A stretch of DNA of 64,000 bases from Haladaptatus litoreus (GTDB lineage Archaea > Halobacteriota > Halobacteria > Halobacteriales > Haladaptataceae), in contig NZ_FTNO01000001.1 of assembly GCF_900156425.1 (NCBI RefSeq), positions 434,001-498,000 on the forward strand, read 5' to 3'. Of this stretch, positions 25,671-35,491 are shown in pieces. Every line of letters starts with the position of its first letter. The stretch's first letter is position 1. The notes below the pieces were generated by a model, which ran no database searches, was not told the DNA's origin, and saw only the letters and a list, made by a program, of their open reading frames with translations. A program made the translations under genes and the position numbers.

Positions 25671-28600
25671 CTAGCTATCTAGTACATCCACTTCGTACAG
25701 TTGGTCGAACAGTTTCCGCTGTGCCGACCTGAGGTGGTTGATGAACGTCGGTTGCGTGATGTCGAGTGAGGCGGCAACCTCCTGCCCCGTCGTACTCCGT
25801 GGCGAGTCGAAAAAACCGCTTAGATACGCAGTTTCTAACACCTGTTGCTGTCGGTCGGTCAATCGCTCCTCGAACGCGGCACGGCACGTCTGCACCGTCT
25901 GCACTGGACGTTCTCTGTTCCTCCGGGCGGCGAGTTCGAGTCCCGGATAGCGCGCTCGTAGTGTCTCTACGAACTCCCTCACTTCCGTCGTGTGCGGGAC
26001 GTTGACGACTGCTCGAATCGACTCTTCGCTCGCCGTAATCGACTCCGGGACGGCCCCTCGTTCGACTAGCGCCGAGGCAAACAGCGGTTCGGTGACTGTC
26101 ACCTCGAACAGCGCGTTCTCGTCGCGTTCGCTGACGAGCCGACTGTTTGTTACCCCGACGACGCCGTTGAGATACGACTGCACTGCTTCGATGTCCGTCA
26201 TCGACGCCGTGATGAACAGATGGTCTTCATCCTCGTTGCCTGCCACGACGCCCTCATACGCGACCTGACAGTCGAGATTGCCCGCAAGTCGTTGGAGTAA
26301 ATCGTCGGAGTCGTGGACGCGCAAGTCGAGTTCGACAGTTTGGTCGGTCAGTAATCCACGCTTCGTTTCGATAGCGTTGATGGCGTAGGCGATGGTTTCG
26401 CCGAGCTCGGCAAACACCTCCCGAGACAGTGCATCGAAGGCATCGGGGCGATTTGCGTACACAGCCAGCACGCCATACGAGTAGTCTCGATAGACGAGCG
26501 GAATGGCGACGACTGACTGATAGCCACGCATGAGCGCCTCGGGCCGCCAGTCATCGCTTTGGAGTCCTGCTGTGACACCGGCGACGTCCGCCACGTTTTC
26601 GATGGCGGTCAAATCGCCGCTTTGGATTGCCATCGCGGCAGGTTCGCCTTTATCCTCCGTCTCCGAGTCGCCATCCAGCGTGAGCGAGACGCTATCTAAA
26701 TATCCGCGTTCGGTTCCGGCCCACGCTTCTGGAATCACCTGTGATGCGGTTTCGTCGGGGCGTCCGATCCACGACATCGCAAATCGGTCGGTTTCGGCGA
26801 GGCGTTCACACACCTCGCTGACCATGTTGGAACGCGAGTCCGAGAGGACGAGCAGATGCTCGATGTCGCGAAGCAGTTCCGTCGTTTCGTGCAGTCGTTC
26901 GAGTCGTTCCGTCTGCTGTTCGAGTTCTTGTTCTCGCTCGCGGAGGGCTGACTCCCGACTCACGCGGTCGAGTGCGGCTTGGGTCGTTGCGGCGAAAATC
27001 GTCGCCAGTTCGATGGCGTCCGCTTCGAAGGTTGCCGCTCGGTCATCAACCGAAACGAACACGCCGTGATTTCCGAGCGGAACGTACAAACCGCTTCGGA
27101 GACGCGTGTCCGGGTTGTAGACGTGTTCTGATTCACGCACGTCGTCGAACACCTGTGTCTCCCCAGTGACGAACACCTGCCACGTGATGCTTTCACCCGC
27201 TTCGAACGACGTAGGTTCGCCTACGAGCTCCGGCACGTCGTCGGAGTGTGCCACTGGCCGCAGCACGCTCGTCTCCTCGTCGAACAGGAAAACGGCCACG
27301 CCGGGGAGGTCGAGAACCGACGCTCCGACCTCCGCTGCGATTTTGGCGATCGCCTCCGCCGAATCAGCTTCGAGCATCTCCTGTGTCGCCGTATGGAGCG
27401 CCGTAAGCGCCTGTTCATGACGCATACGTGCAGTGACATCCATCGAAACGCCGATGACGCCGGTCATCTCGTTACCATCCCAAATCGGTTGATACCACGT
27501 TTCGAAATATCCGTCGCGTATCTCGTGAATCGTATCGACCGGTTCGCCCGACAGCGCCCGTTCGATGTCGTCAATGACGGCGGGATAGTCGGCCAACCAG
27601 TCGAAAACGGAGTTGCCTACAGCATCCTCCGAATCCGCATTGAATGTCGACAGTCCACGTCCCTCGGAGAGCGTAAACGTCCCATCGACGTCTATGGCGA
27701 ACAGAATAACCGGAACGTTCTCGACTACGGTTCGAAGTCGCTCTTCGTTCTCGCGAAGCGCCCGCTCGCGCTCGACTCGCTTCGTGATGTCGCGGATGAC
27801 ACCGACGGTTCCTTTCCCCTCCGACGCATCGTCGCTCGGAAGCGGCCTGAAACGGAGTTCTACCGGAATCTCGTCCCCATCTACGGAACGCAAGTTTATC
27901 GTCGTCGTTTCCGTCTCGGTTTCCCCGGACAGTATTCGTTCGCGCAACCGCGTCGTTTCCGCGAGCGTTTCTTCGCTCGTTATCAGTTCCGGCGTGCTTC
28001 CCAGCAGTTCGTCACGGCTGTACCCAGTCATCGAAACGAGCGCATCGTTGGCTGACGTAAATCGAAATTGCTCGTCGGTCGTGTAGATGCCATCGCTGAC
28101 CGTTTCCACGATGGTTTCGTAGCGTTCGAGTTCCCGTTCCCGCTCTTTTTGCTCGGTAATATCCGTATAGACGCCATACGACCGCTCGCCCGACTCACCC
28201 GGGCGTATCGGAATCGACCGCAGGAAGAAATCTCGAACGCCATCGGTCGTTTCGCGCCTGACCTCCCGTTCGATATACTCTCCCCTCTTCGTCCGATGGT
28301 TGATGTCGGTTGCTTCTGGTTGGAACTCGGATGGGACGACCACCTCGTCGATTGCTCTGCCGACCACCTCCTCGGAGACGCCGAAACTCTCCTCGAACGC
28401 GGCGTTTACCGCCCGAATCATGGGCGTTTCGCCGTCGTACTCGCAGTACGCGATGGCATCCCCCGAATTTTCGAACATCGCCGTCACTCGGTCACGTTCG
28501 ATTTGAAGTCGCCGGTCGCGTTCGACTCGTTCCGAAATGTCGCGCATGACGCCAACAGTACCCTCGAACTCGCCGTCCTCGACCCGCAATGCGGTAAATC

Positions 28601-29639
28601 TGATTTCGACCGGAACTTCTTCGCCGTCGGCAGTTCTGATCGGTATTTCGTACTTTCCAACGTCGATTTCACCGGCGAGAAGCCGTTCTCGTTGGCGAAT
28701 CGCTTCTGCAACCGCTTCGTCGTCCGCGATGAACGATACGTGTTCGCCGACGAGTTCGTCCCAGCAGTACCCCGTCAACTCCTCCATCGCCTCGTTGACC
28801 GAGCGGAATCTGAGCGAATCGTCCGAGGCATAAATTCCGTCATCGACCGTTTCCACGATGGTTTCGTAGCGTTCGAGTTCCCGTTGCCGATTCTTTTCGT
28901 CGGTAATATCCCTCGCAAACACCGTCACGCCATCTGCAGACGGATAGACCTGCGTCTCCATCCACATCTCTGTTTCTGGCAGATATTCTTCGAACCTGTT
29001 CGGTTGCTGTGTCTCCAGTGCGGTGTCGATTTCGTCGTACAATCGGGTTTCGGTGGCGGCCGGAAACAGCGTCCAGATGTGCTCCCCGAGCACCGAACTT
29101 CCGTCGTGGCCCCACTCGGCCGCCGATTCGTACCACGGGTCGTTTACGTAGACGAACCGTAGTTCGGTGTCGAGCGCGTAGATTATGGTATCGACGCGGT
29201 TCAGCGTTTTCCGATGGTCTGTCAACTCACTCGTTTCGGTGACGACGGCGAAATAGAGGTCGTTCTCCGGGAGCCGAACGATTCGACAGTCGCCGAATCG
29301 GACGTGTCGCTCCGCCGTATCGAATGCTGCGACGAAAGATGCCTCTCCTTCGTCGAGGGCGGTCTGGACGCCGGTTTCGAACCGCTCTCGGTCGGACGCA
29401 ACGACGAGGTCGGACGCACATAGTTCGACGAGGTTGGAATCGGAGCGCCCGGTCAGGTCGGTCAGGCGATTCGACCACCACGTGAGCGGTTCGTCGCGTC
29501 TGAACGCAAACGCACACAGTGCTTCGTCTATCGCTGAAAACAGTGGGGAAGACGAACCCTCTCCGTCACACAACCACGACGCGACAGCACCGAATCCGCC
29601 GCCATCGAGCGATGTCTGTTTATCGGGAAACGAAATCAT
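25671..29639 (-). CDS. Giant PAS/GAF sensor with Bat-type HTH-10 output
   Basis: A 1322-residue cytoplasmic sensor-regulator without kinase domain or transmembrane helices. Order: a divergent N-terminal PAS-like region (about 20-130), then five PAS/PAC units with recurrent ELERYETIVETV(D/S)DGIY linkers and closing GV(M/I)RDI, to about 735. Next come two GAF domains (about 740-890, around LDLPGVAVFLFDEE; and about 905-1060, around RFAMSWIGRPDE), the Bat-associated GAF/HTH linker region (about 1080-1250), and a C-terminal HTH_10 (LTDRQQQVLETAYLSGFFDSP...ASLDITQPTFINHL). It probably senses redox, light or small molecules and binds DNA directly. The promoter faces the DUF7095-like gene. Confidence 0.93.
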   Translation of the reverse strand: MISFPDKQTSLDGGGFGAVASWLCDGEGSSSPLFSAIDEALCAFAFRRDEPLTWWSNRLTDLTGRSDSNLVELCASDLVVASDRERFETGVQTALDEGEASFVAAFDTAERHVRFGDCRIVRLPENDLYFAVVTETSELTDHRKTLNRVDTIIYALDTELRFVYVNDPWYESAAEWGHDGSSVLGEHIWTLFPAATETRLYDEIDTALETQQPNRFEEYLPETEMWMETQVYPSADGVTVFARDITDEKNRQRELERYETIVETVDDGIYASDDSLRFRSVNEAMEELTGYCWDELVGEHVSFIADDEAVAEAIRQRERLLAGEIDVGKYEIPIRTADGEEVPVEIRFTALRVEDGEFEGTVGVMRDISERVERDRRLQIERDRVTAMFENSGDAIAYCEYDGETPMIRAVNAAFEESFGVSEEVVGRAIDEVVVPSEFQPEATDINHRTKRGEYIEREVRRETTDGVRDFFLRSIPIRPGESGERSYGVYTDITEQKERERELERYETIVETVSDGIYTTDEQFRFTSANDALVSMTGYSRDELLGSTPELITSEETLAETTRLRERILSGETETETTTINLRSVDGDEIPVELRFRPLPSDDASEGKGTVGVIRDITKRVERERALRENEERLRTVVENVPVILFAIDVDGTFTLSEGRGLSTFNADSEDAVGNSVFDWLADYPAVIDDIERALSGEPVDTIHEIRDGYFETWYQPIWDGNEMTGVIGVSMDVTARMRHEQALTALHTATQEMLEADSAEAIAKIAAEVGASVLDLPGVAVFLFDEETSVLRPVAHSDDVPELVGEPTSFEAGESITWQVFVTGETQVFDDVRESEHVYNPDTRLRSGLYVPLGNHGVFVSVDDRAATFEADAIELATIFAATTQAALDRVSRESALREREQELEQQTERLERLHETTELLRDIEHLLVLSDSRSNMVSEVCERLAETDRFAMSWIGRPDETASQVIPEAWAGTERGYLDSVSLTLDGDSETEDKGEPAAMAIQSGDLTAIENVADVAGVTAGLQSDDWRPEALMRGYQSVVAIPLVYRDYSYGVLAVYANRPDAFDALSREVFAELGETIAYAINAIETKRGLLTDQTVELDLRVHDSDDLLQRLAGNLDCQVAYEGVVAGNEDEDHLFITASMTDIEAVQSYLNGVVGVTNSRLVSERDENALFEVTVTEPLFASALVERGAVPESITASEESIRAVVNVPHTTEVREFVETLRARYPGLELAARRNRERPVQTVQTCRAAFEERLTDRQQQVLETAYLSGFFDSPRSTTGQEVAASLDITQPTFINHLRSAQRKLFDQLYEVDVLDS

Positions 29640-29771
29640 GTCGGTTTGTGCCCCTCGTCATTAGTAGTGGCTACGCGCAGAGAGGGTCGGCACGGTCATG
29701 AATCCGTTGCCGATTACGCGCTGCTCGTCGTTCCAGCGGACTTATCCACGCCAAACCCGAATCCGAACCCG

Positions 29772-30419
29772 ATGGAGCGAAGCGTGGCAATCCAGCGCGT
29801 CGAAGAACTCGTCGAGACGGTCGAGAACGACACCATGCCAGTCCCCGTCCGCGAAATCTGGGTGTACGGCGACGTGGCACTCGGTCTTGACCCTATCGAC
29901 CGACTCGATGTGTACGTGACGAAGGACATCCTGCTCCGAGGTGACGACGCCGACCGCGAAGACGACTTCGTGGACACCCACGGCGTGAAGGGTATCGGGA
30001 AGACGGTTCGCGCGGAGTGGGCGGACGACCATCCCGACCTAATCCGGGCGAATGACAACGGCTATGCGGCACCCGAAAAATGTCTGGCGGCGCACCTCCT
30101 GCCCGAGAACGAACCGGTTCACCTCGAAGTCTGCAATTCGAGTTTCGAGGACAACGTTACCCAACGTTTGCGGGGTGCGATGGCTCGCGATGCCTACGAA
30201 CAGATTCTCGACCCGAGAGGCGTCTGTCTGTGGGTCGATGGCCAGCGGAGCACGGAAGCGTTCCGGAAGTTGCGCGAAAGTGAGTTCGCGTTTCCGACGC
30301 TCCCGGCGGCGTTGGAGATGCTCGGAATGGAAGAAGAGAAGACGGATTCGGCCGCCGAAGCGGTCGAATCCTACCGACGCCGGCAGGATGGTGCGACGGT
30401 TCGCGGTGACGTGGTGTAA
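29772..30419 (+). CDS. Haloarchaeal DUF7095-like hypothetical protein
   Basis: A 215-residue soluble protein starting MERSVAIQRVEELVETVEND. It contains an apparent nucleotidyltransferase-like strand pattern, VREIWVYGDVALGLDPIDRLDVYVTKDILL, that recalls a minimal NTase (GD..LG...S.lDlyv), but the catalytic DxD is not clearly present. The C-terminal half is helical. I recall a haloarchaeal family of this length (DUF7095), but function is unknown. ATG 29772 is chosen; the 42 residues upstream are proline/asparagine-rich read-through. Confidence 0.72.
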   Translation: MERSVAIQRVEELVETVENDTMPVPVREIWVYGDVALGLDPIDRLDVYVTKDILLRGDDADREDDFVDTHGVKGIGKTVRAEWADDHPDLIRANDNGYAAPEKCLAAHLLPENEPVHLEVCNSSFEDNVTQRLRGAMARDAYEQILDPRGVCLWVDGQRSTEAFRKLRESEFAFPTLPAALEMLGMEEEKTDSAAEAVESYRRRQDGATVRGDVV

Positions 30420-30585
30420 TCGTCGCTGGAATCTCGGCGAGCGAGTGGCGAACAGGCGGCACGCTTCGTTCGCGCGGGGGTTTTGCCACACAACGTCCTC
30501 GGCCACCCACGCGACCGGTTTCAGGTCACGTCGGGGTTGGCTTCGGTTTAGTACTTAAAATCTCGCAACAACCTTGTTCACTAAC

Positions 30586-31677
30586 TCATCCTTCGAATCC
30601 ATCTTCGAAACGGAACGTCCCGTTCCGTTGGACGATTTCACCGTCAATTTCGATGAACGAATCCTCGCTCATATCGACAATCATGTCGAGGTGGGTCGCA
30701 CTCTCGTTGTACGGTTGACCCTCTGGGACGGTCTGCTGGATGGCCTTTCCGATTGCAAGATGGATGGTATCGCCCATCTTCTCGTCGAAGAGCATGTTAT
30801 AAGTGAATCGGTCGATGTCGCGGTTCATCCCGATGCCGAGTTCGCCGAGCCGGCGCGCACCCTCGTCCGTGTTGAGGACGCCTGCGAGCACTTCCTCGTT
30901 CTTCTCGGCGCTGTGCTCGACTACTTCGCCGTCTTCGAATTTCAGCCATGCGCCTTCGATTTCCCGGCCCTGACGGATGAGCGGCTTGTCGAACAGCACT
31001 TCGCCGTCCACGGAATCCGGTACTGGTGCGGTGAACACCTCGCCGCCGGGGAGATTTTTCTCACCGTAATCGTTGACCGTCTTCATCCCTTCGACGTTCA
31101 TTCGGATGTCGGTAGTGTCTCCCGAGACGATACGAACCTCGTCCGCGGGGTCTAAGATTTCGACCATGTTCTGTTGGAACTCGCGCTGTTCGTCCCAATC
31201 TTTGTTCACCGCGCCGTAGACGAATTTCTCGTACTCTTCGGTACTCATTTCGGCCAGTTGTGCCTCGCCGGGTGCAGGAAACTGCGTTCCAACCCATCGC
31301 TTGCCCATCCGTTCCTGTTGCACGGGCGCGATAGCAGTTCTGTAGGCCGCGACTTTCTCAGCCGGAACGTCGCTCATCTCCGCCGTGTTTTCGGCTCCCT
31401 TGATGATGATGACGGCGTCCGTTTCCTCCATCTCCGCGAGCGACTGCTCGGGAAGTTCGAAATCGTTTTCGTCGCATGCCCGATGAAATGCTCGCTCGGC
31501 CCGCGAACTTCGCATGGCGAGCGACGGCTTTGCACCTCGCTCGCCCAATTTTTCGTAGATGGCGACGGCGAGGTCTTCTGCCACTGTTGGGGCGGCAACC
31601 CGGACAGAGTCCCCTTTTTCGATGCTCACCGAATGGTCAACGATAATCTCCGCGTGTTCGCTGATTCGTGGGTCCAT
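30586..31677 (-). CDS. M29-family aminopeptidase (AmpS/AmpT type)
   Basis: A 363-residue metallo-aminopeptidase of family M29. The N-terminal domain (DPRISEHAEIIVDHSVSIEKGDSV) leads to the catalytic C-terminal domain. Family landmarks are NLPGGEVFTAPVPDSVDG, the metal-binding glutamates/histidines in GVLNTDEGARRLGELGIGMNRDI, and the late HLDMIVDM segment. It removes N-terminal residues from peptides in the cytoplasm. The gene stands alone between convergent and same-strand neighbours. Confidence 0.92.
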   Translation of the reverse strand: MDPRISEHAEIIVDHSVSIEKGDSVRVAAPTVAEDLAVAIYEKLGERGAKPSLAMRSSRAERAFHRACDENDFELPEQSLAEMEETDAVIIIKGAENTAEMSDVPAEKVAAYRTAIAPVQQERMGKRWVGTQFPAPGEAQLAEMSTEEYEKFVYGAVNKDWDEQREFQQNMVEILDPADEVRIVSGDTTDIRMNVEGMKTVNDYGEKNLPGGEVFTAPVPDSVDGEVLFDKPLIRQGREIEGAWLKFEDGEVVEHSAEKNEEVLAGVLNTDEGARRLGELGIGMNRDIDRFTYNMLFDEKMGDTIHLAIGKAIQQTVPEGQPYNESATHLDMIVDMSEDSFIEIDGEIVQRNGTFRFEDGFEG

Positions 31678-31737
31678 ACCGTAGCGTGAACCGTCGCCGT
31701 GATAACAATTTTCGGATTATATTCGGGCCATCTTCAC

Positions 31738-32529
31738 TCACACCCGCCCTGTCGTGACGTAAAACGGAACGACCTCTGCCCGCCGATACTCGTTTTTCTG
31801 CATCTGCTCGATGACCGACCGCCCCATCTCCCGCCACTCCGCGCGCAATCGCTCGTACTCGTCGGCCGTGAGCGAACCGGTCAACGTTTCCTGTCGTTCG
31901 CGGAGCGCGTCCGCAGTCGCTTTCTTTTTCGCGGCTTCGAGGTCGCGCGCCGAGTACGGCGGCGCGACCGTCTTCGAGTGGTGATGCTTCCGGGTCGAAA
32001 CGTCGGAAATACCGACGTTCGAAAACGCGTTTCGCGTTCCTTCTCCGCCGAGTGCGACGTTCGTATCGACGCCGTCTACGTATGCTTCGCGGGCGCGGTG
32101 GGACAGGTCGCCCTCCGCGGAAACGGTCGATTCGACCGAGACGGCCGAGTTGTCCGGTTCGACTGCGGCCACGAGGTCGGACGAAATGCGGGCAAACTCC
32201 CGGACTGCGCGCTCCGGGTCGGGGAGATTGATGAGTAACGCCTGACAGACCACGAGGTCGAAACTGTCGTCCGGAAACGGCAGTCGATGAGCATCGCCCG
32301 CAACGACCGGGACGTGTTCCCCTGCGACCGCCAGCAGTCGCGGGTCTGCGTCCGTCCCGACCACTTCGCCCGCCGTTTCTTCGGCCAGAACGCGGGAGAG
32401 TTCGCCCGTTCCACAGCCGACATCGAGCACGCGTTTTCGGGAGTCCAGTTCGAGGTCGGAAAGCGCCTCACGGGACTCCCACATCCCCTCTCGCGTTCGT
32501 TCCAGATAGTCGGCGGAGAACTCTCGCAT
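31738..32529 (-). CDS. Class I SAM-dependent methyltransferase
   Basis: A 263-residue UbiE/menG-like methyltransferase. Motif I VLDVGCGTGELSRVLAEE, acidic end of strand 2 in VVGTDADPRLL, then GDAHRLPFPDDSFDLVVCQALL. The C-terminal part (about 165-263) carries a KKKATADALRERQETL helix. The start at 32529 (MREFSADYLERT) is chosen because the longer frame begins in the leader. Substrate unknown. It is divergent from azlC. Confidence 0.87.
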   Translation of the reverse strand: MREFSADYLERTREGMWESREALSDLELDSRKRVLDVGCGTGELSRVLAEETAGEVVGTDADPRLLAVAGEHVPVVAGDAHRLPFPDDSFDLVVCQALLINLPDPERAVREFARISSDLVAAVEPDNSAVSVESTVSAEGDLSHRAREAYVDGVDTNVALGGEGTRNAFSNVGISDVSTRKHHHSKTVAPPYSARDLEAAKKKATADALRERQETLTGSLTADEYERLRAEWREMGRSVIEQMQKNEYRRAEVVPFYVTTGRV

Positions 32530-32678
32530 AGCTAATTCCTCGCTTGGATTTCGGAGAGAGAAGGGAAAAGCGGGACGGTCTGGGTGCAGTCCGAAACTGT
32601 TTCGTTTCACTTCTTCCATACCAATTCACTTACCGCCATACCAAGGTTGATACCTCCTCACTGGCCTACGATGAAGTA

Positions 32679-33359
32679 GTGTCGTCATCACGTGCTGATT
32701 TCCTCTCCGGAGTCCGAGTCTCTCTTCCAATCGTGCTAGGCGTCCTGCCGTTCGGGATGGTCGCCGGTGTCGCCGCGGTGAGCGCCGGTCTTTCCGCTCC
32801 GCTGGCGCTCGCCATGTCCGTCTTCGTCTTCGCTGGAGCGTCGCAACTCGCCGCGGCAGACCTCATCGGACGGAGTGCGCCCGCCGTCGTCGTCGTGCTG
32901 ACCGTCCTCATCATCAATCTTCGAATGATGATGTACAGCGCCTCAATCGCGCCGTATTTCAAACGTCAATCCGCCCGATGGAAGGCGGGGTTGTCGTACT
33001 TCCTCACCGACCAAGCCTACGCGGTTTCGTTGATGAAGTTCGAACAGGACGAGGAGACGAATCGGCGCTGGTACTACCTCGGCGTCGGTGTCTCGCTCTG
33101 GGTGACGTGGCAAATCGCCACCGTCGCCGGAATTCTCCTCGGCGCGAGCGTCCCCTCGGGGTGGCACCTCGATTTCGCGGTGCCCCTCGTCTTCCTCGCG
33201 GTGCTCGTCCCGAGCGTCACCGACCGCGCGACCACGGTCGCGGCGGTCGTCGGCGGGGTGACTGCCGTCGCCGCGAACGGACTGCCGTTCAACCTCGGCC
33301 TCGTGACGGCCGCAGTCGTCGGCATCGTCGCTGGCCTGCTGGTAGAGGAGGTGGCCTGA
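32679..33359 (+). CDS. azlC: AzlC-family branched-chain amino acid exporter, large subunit
   Basis: A 226-residue integral membrane protein with the AzlC fold: DFLSGVRVSLPIVLGVLPFG, FVFAGASQLAAADLI, INLRMMMYSASIAPY and LTDQAYAVSLMKFE are typical. AzlC with AzlD exports branched-chain amino acids in bacteria; in archaea the substrate is untested. No ATG fits the frame; GTG at 32679 gives the usual short N terminus. AzlD begins at the base right after its stop codon, so the two are one operon. Confidence 0.87.
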   Translation: MSSSRADFLSGVRVSLPIVLGVLPFGMVAGVAAVSAGLSAPLALAMSVFVFAGASQLAAADLIGRSAPAVVVVLTVLIINLRMMMYSASIAPYFKRQSARWKAGLSYFLTDQAYAVSLMKFEQDEETNRRWYYLGVGVSLWVTWQIATVAGILLGASVPSGWHLDFAVPLVFLAVLVPSVTDRATTVAAVVGGVTAVAANGLPFNLGLVTAAVVGIVAGLLVEEVA

Positions 33360-33704
33360 ATGCCACAGACGAATTTCGGGTCGGAGATGCTGTGGCTCAT
33401 CATCATCGTGGCGGGTCTCGGAACCTACCTGATTCGTCTGTCGTTCATCGCCTTCTTCGGGCGACTGGACGACATTCCGGAGCGAGTAGAGCAGGCGCTC
33501 AGATTCGTTCCCGCGGCGGTGCTCTCCGCGCTGGTCGTTCCGCAGTTCGTCTACGCTGACGGTTCAATCGCGCTCTCGCCGGACAATCTGCGACTGTTCG
33601 CGGGCGGATTGGCGGTTCTCGTCGCGTGGAAAACCGAGGACATTCTGGCCACGCTGGTCGCCGGAATGGGCGCGCTGTGGCTGTTGAGTTTCCTGTTCGC
33701 GTGA
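33360..33704 (+). CDS. azlD: AzlD-family small subunit
   Basis: A 114-residue membrane protein with three or four helices (MLWLIIIVAGLGTYLIRLSFIAFF, RFVPAAVLSALVVPQFVY, RLFAGGLAVLVAWKT, MGALWLLSFLFA), the AzlD pattern. It follows azlC with no gap (TGA then ATG), which implies coupled synthesis of a two-subunit exporter. Confidence 0.87.
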   Translation: MPQTNFGSEMLWLIIIVAGLGTYLIRLSFIAFFGRLDDIPERVEQALRFVPAAVLSALVVPQFVYADGSIALSPDNLRLFAGGLAVLVAWKTEDILATLVAGMGALWLLSFLFA

Positions 33705-33725
33705 AAAATGGATTCGAACTTTTCT

Positions 33726-33911
33726 CTACTGGCTTTGCAGTGAGCGCCGAATCGTCACGACGATTGCGACGACGACACAGACGACGGCGACCACCGTGAT
33801 GATAGGATTTCCCGCCGAGTCGAATCGCCAGTCGAAGACAGTGTAGCCGACGAAACCGACGACGAACGCCAGCAAACCGACGAGTTGGAGGGCTTTTGAC
33901 TGCGAGCGCAT
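33726..33911 (-). CDS. Small two-helix membrane protein
   Basis: A 61-residue protein with two hydrophobic helices (LQLVGLLAFVVGFVGYTVF and IITVVAVVCVVVAIVVTI) and short polar ends. Function unknown; typical of small haloarchaeal membrane proteins. It converges on azlD with a 21-bp gap. Confidence 0.65.
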   Translation of the reverse strand: MRSQSKALQLVGLLAFVVGFVGYTVFDWRFDSAGNPIITVVAVVCVVVAIVVTIRRSLQSQ

Positions 33912-33985
33912 AGCCGATTGTTGTTAGCGTAGGTACAAAAATATTGGTCAGGGTACCCCGTGCTTGCGACTGTCGGGACTGTCCC

Positions 33986-34855
33986 CTACTCTTCGCGCAG
34001 TTCTTTGACGCGCTCTATGTTCCACGCGAAGCCTTTGCCGTTTTCCGTCGGCGTTTCGAGGACGAGCGGCACGTCTTCGAGTTCGGGGTGGTTGATGAGC
34101 GTCTTCATCCCTTCGTCGCCGATGAGGCCCTTGCCGATGTGAGCGTGTTCGTCCTTGTTCGTGCCGCACTCGTGTTTCGAGTCGTTCAGGTGGATACACT
34201 GCAGGTGTTCCAGCCCGACGACTTCGTCGAACTCCTCGATGGTTTCTTCTACTCCCTCGCGGGTGGAGAGGTCGTACCCTGCCGCAAAAGCGTGAGCCGT
34301 GTCGATACAGACATCGAGGTCTTGGTCGGATGCGGAAAGTACCTCTGCGAGATGTTCGAAATCACCGCCGAGTTTCGTTCCGCTCCCAGCGTCGCTCTCA
34401 ATGAGAACCGTGACGCCGTCTGGAATGTCCAACTCGTCCAGCGCGCTGGCGGCGTTTTCGAGTCCGCCTTCGACGCCTGCCCCGGTGTGTGCCCCAAGGT
34501 GGACGTTCACGTACTCGACGCCGAGTTTGTCCGCCGCATCGACTTCTTTCTGCATGCTGTCGATTGCCTTCTCGCGGAGGTCGTCTTTCGGCGTACAGAG
34601 GTTGACGAGATACGAGGAGTGGATGACCCACGGGCCATCCAATTTTTCCTCGGTTTCTCGCTTGAACAGTTCCGCTTCTTCCTCGCTAATGTCCGGGTCT
34701 TTCCACACTTGCGGGGATGTCGTGAATATCTGCCCGCAGTTGCCGCCGAATGTCTCCTGTCGGCAAACCGCGTTGGCGATGTTGTCGTGTGGCGGTTTCG
34801 ACTCGTCGCTCGAAACCTTCGAACTCGAAATGGAAACGTGTGCTCCGACTCGCAT
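33986..34855 (-). CDS. nfo: Endonuclease IV (AP endonuclease)
   Basis: Incises DNA 5' of abasic sites in base-excision repair. The 289-residue TIM barrel shows the expected trinuclear zinc ligands in order: the first histidine in [65 protein letters not shown] and LVLETPT. The N-terminal [11 protein letters not shown] is canonical. It adds to the DNA repair genes in the window (mutL, mutS, nucS). Confidence 0.96.
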   Translation of the reverse strand: MRVGAHVSISSSKVSSDESKPPHDNIANAVCRQETFGGNCGQIFTTSPQVWKDPDISEEEAELFKRETEEKLDGPWVIHSSYLVNLCTPKDDLREKAIDSMQKEVDAADKLGVEYVNVHLGAHTGAGVEGGLENAASALDELDIPDGVTVLIESDAGSGTKLGGDFEHLAEVLSASDQDLDVCIDTAHAFAAGYDLSTREGVEETIEEFDEVVGLEHLQCIHLNDSKHECGTNKDEHAHIGKGLIGDEGMKTLINHPELEDVPLVLETPTENGKGFAWNIERVKELREE

Positions 34856-34950
34856 ATTCTCCGACTAGTAATCCGGGGGTCAAATGCACTTCGAACCGTC
34901 TCCGAATGCTTACATCGACTGCACGAGATGCTCGCGTATGTCTGTCGCGT

Positions 34951-35480
34951 ATGTCTGATTCCAGTGACTTGTCGGTCGGAGATGAGGCTCCCGAATTTAG
35001 CGCGCCACTCGTCACCAACGATGGGGAAGTAGAAGACACGTCGCTCTCTTCGCTCCTCACAGACGGGCCGGTATTGCTTTCGTTTTATACGAACGATTTC
35101 ACCCCCGACTGTATCGAAGAGTAGTGTTCGTCCCGCGATTACGACTGGTTCGCCAGCGGCGACCACGTGCAAGTCGTCGGTATCAGCAAATCGCGCCCGA
35201 AAACTCACCGCCGATTCATCGACCATCTCGGTCTGCAGTGTCCGCTTTACACCGACGAAAACCTCGAAGTCGCCGACTCGTTCGGCGTAAAATACCGCAC
35301 GTTCAGGGTCGTCAACCGCGCGAAACGCTCCTGCTTCCTCATCGACCAAGACCCCACGATTCGGTACGTTTGGGTCGGCAACCATCCTATCGACCCGACG
35401 ATGGACACGCCTCCGCTGTCGGAAATCCACGAAGCAATCGGAGATACGTTCGGTTCAGAACCCTTCGATTCGGAAGGCGG
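34951..35480 (+). pseudogene. Peroxiredoxin-like gene interrupted by an in-frame TAG
   Basis: ATG 34951 opens a redoxin (AhpC/TSA-type) frame: VGDEAPEFSAPLV, FYTNDFTPDC with the peroxidatic-type cysteine, then EE and TAG at 35122-35124. The same frame resumes at once with CSSRDYDWF and continues through VVGISKSRPKTHRRFIDH, YTDENLEVADSFGVKYRTF and a C-terminal strand-helix. Relatives usually have Trp here, so TGG to TAG is one base change. No frameshift is seen. The end (about 35480) is set where peroxiredoxin similarity stops; the frame stays open to 35640, over the antisense of lplA. Either a recent pseudogene or stop-codon readthrough. Confidence 0.7.
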
Positions 35481-35491
35481 AACGGGTCGAT

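Noticed and set aside
34951-35480. Pyrrolysine or other amber recoding in the peroxiredoxin gene
   Set aside because: Kept only as a possibility: no pyl genes are seen here and one base change explains the stop; the position is normally Trp, not Lys-like.
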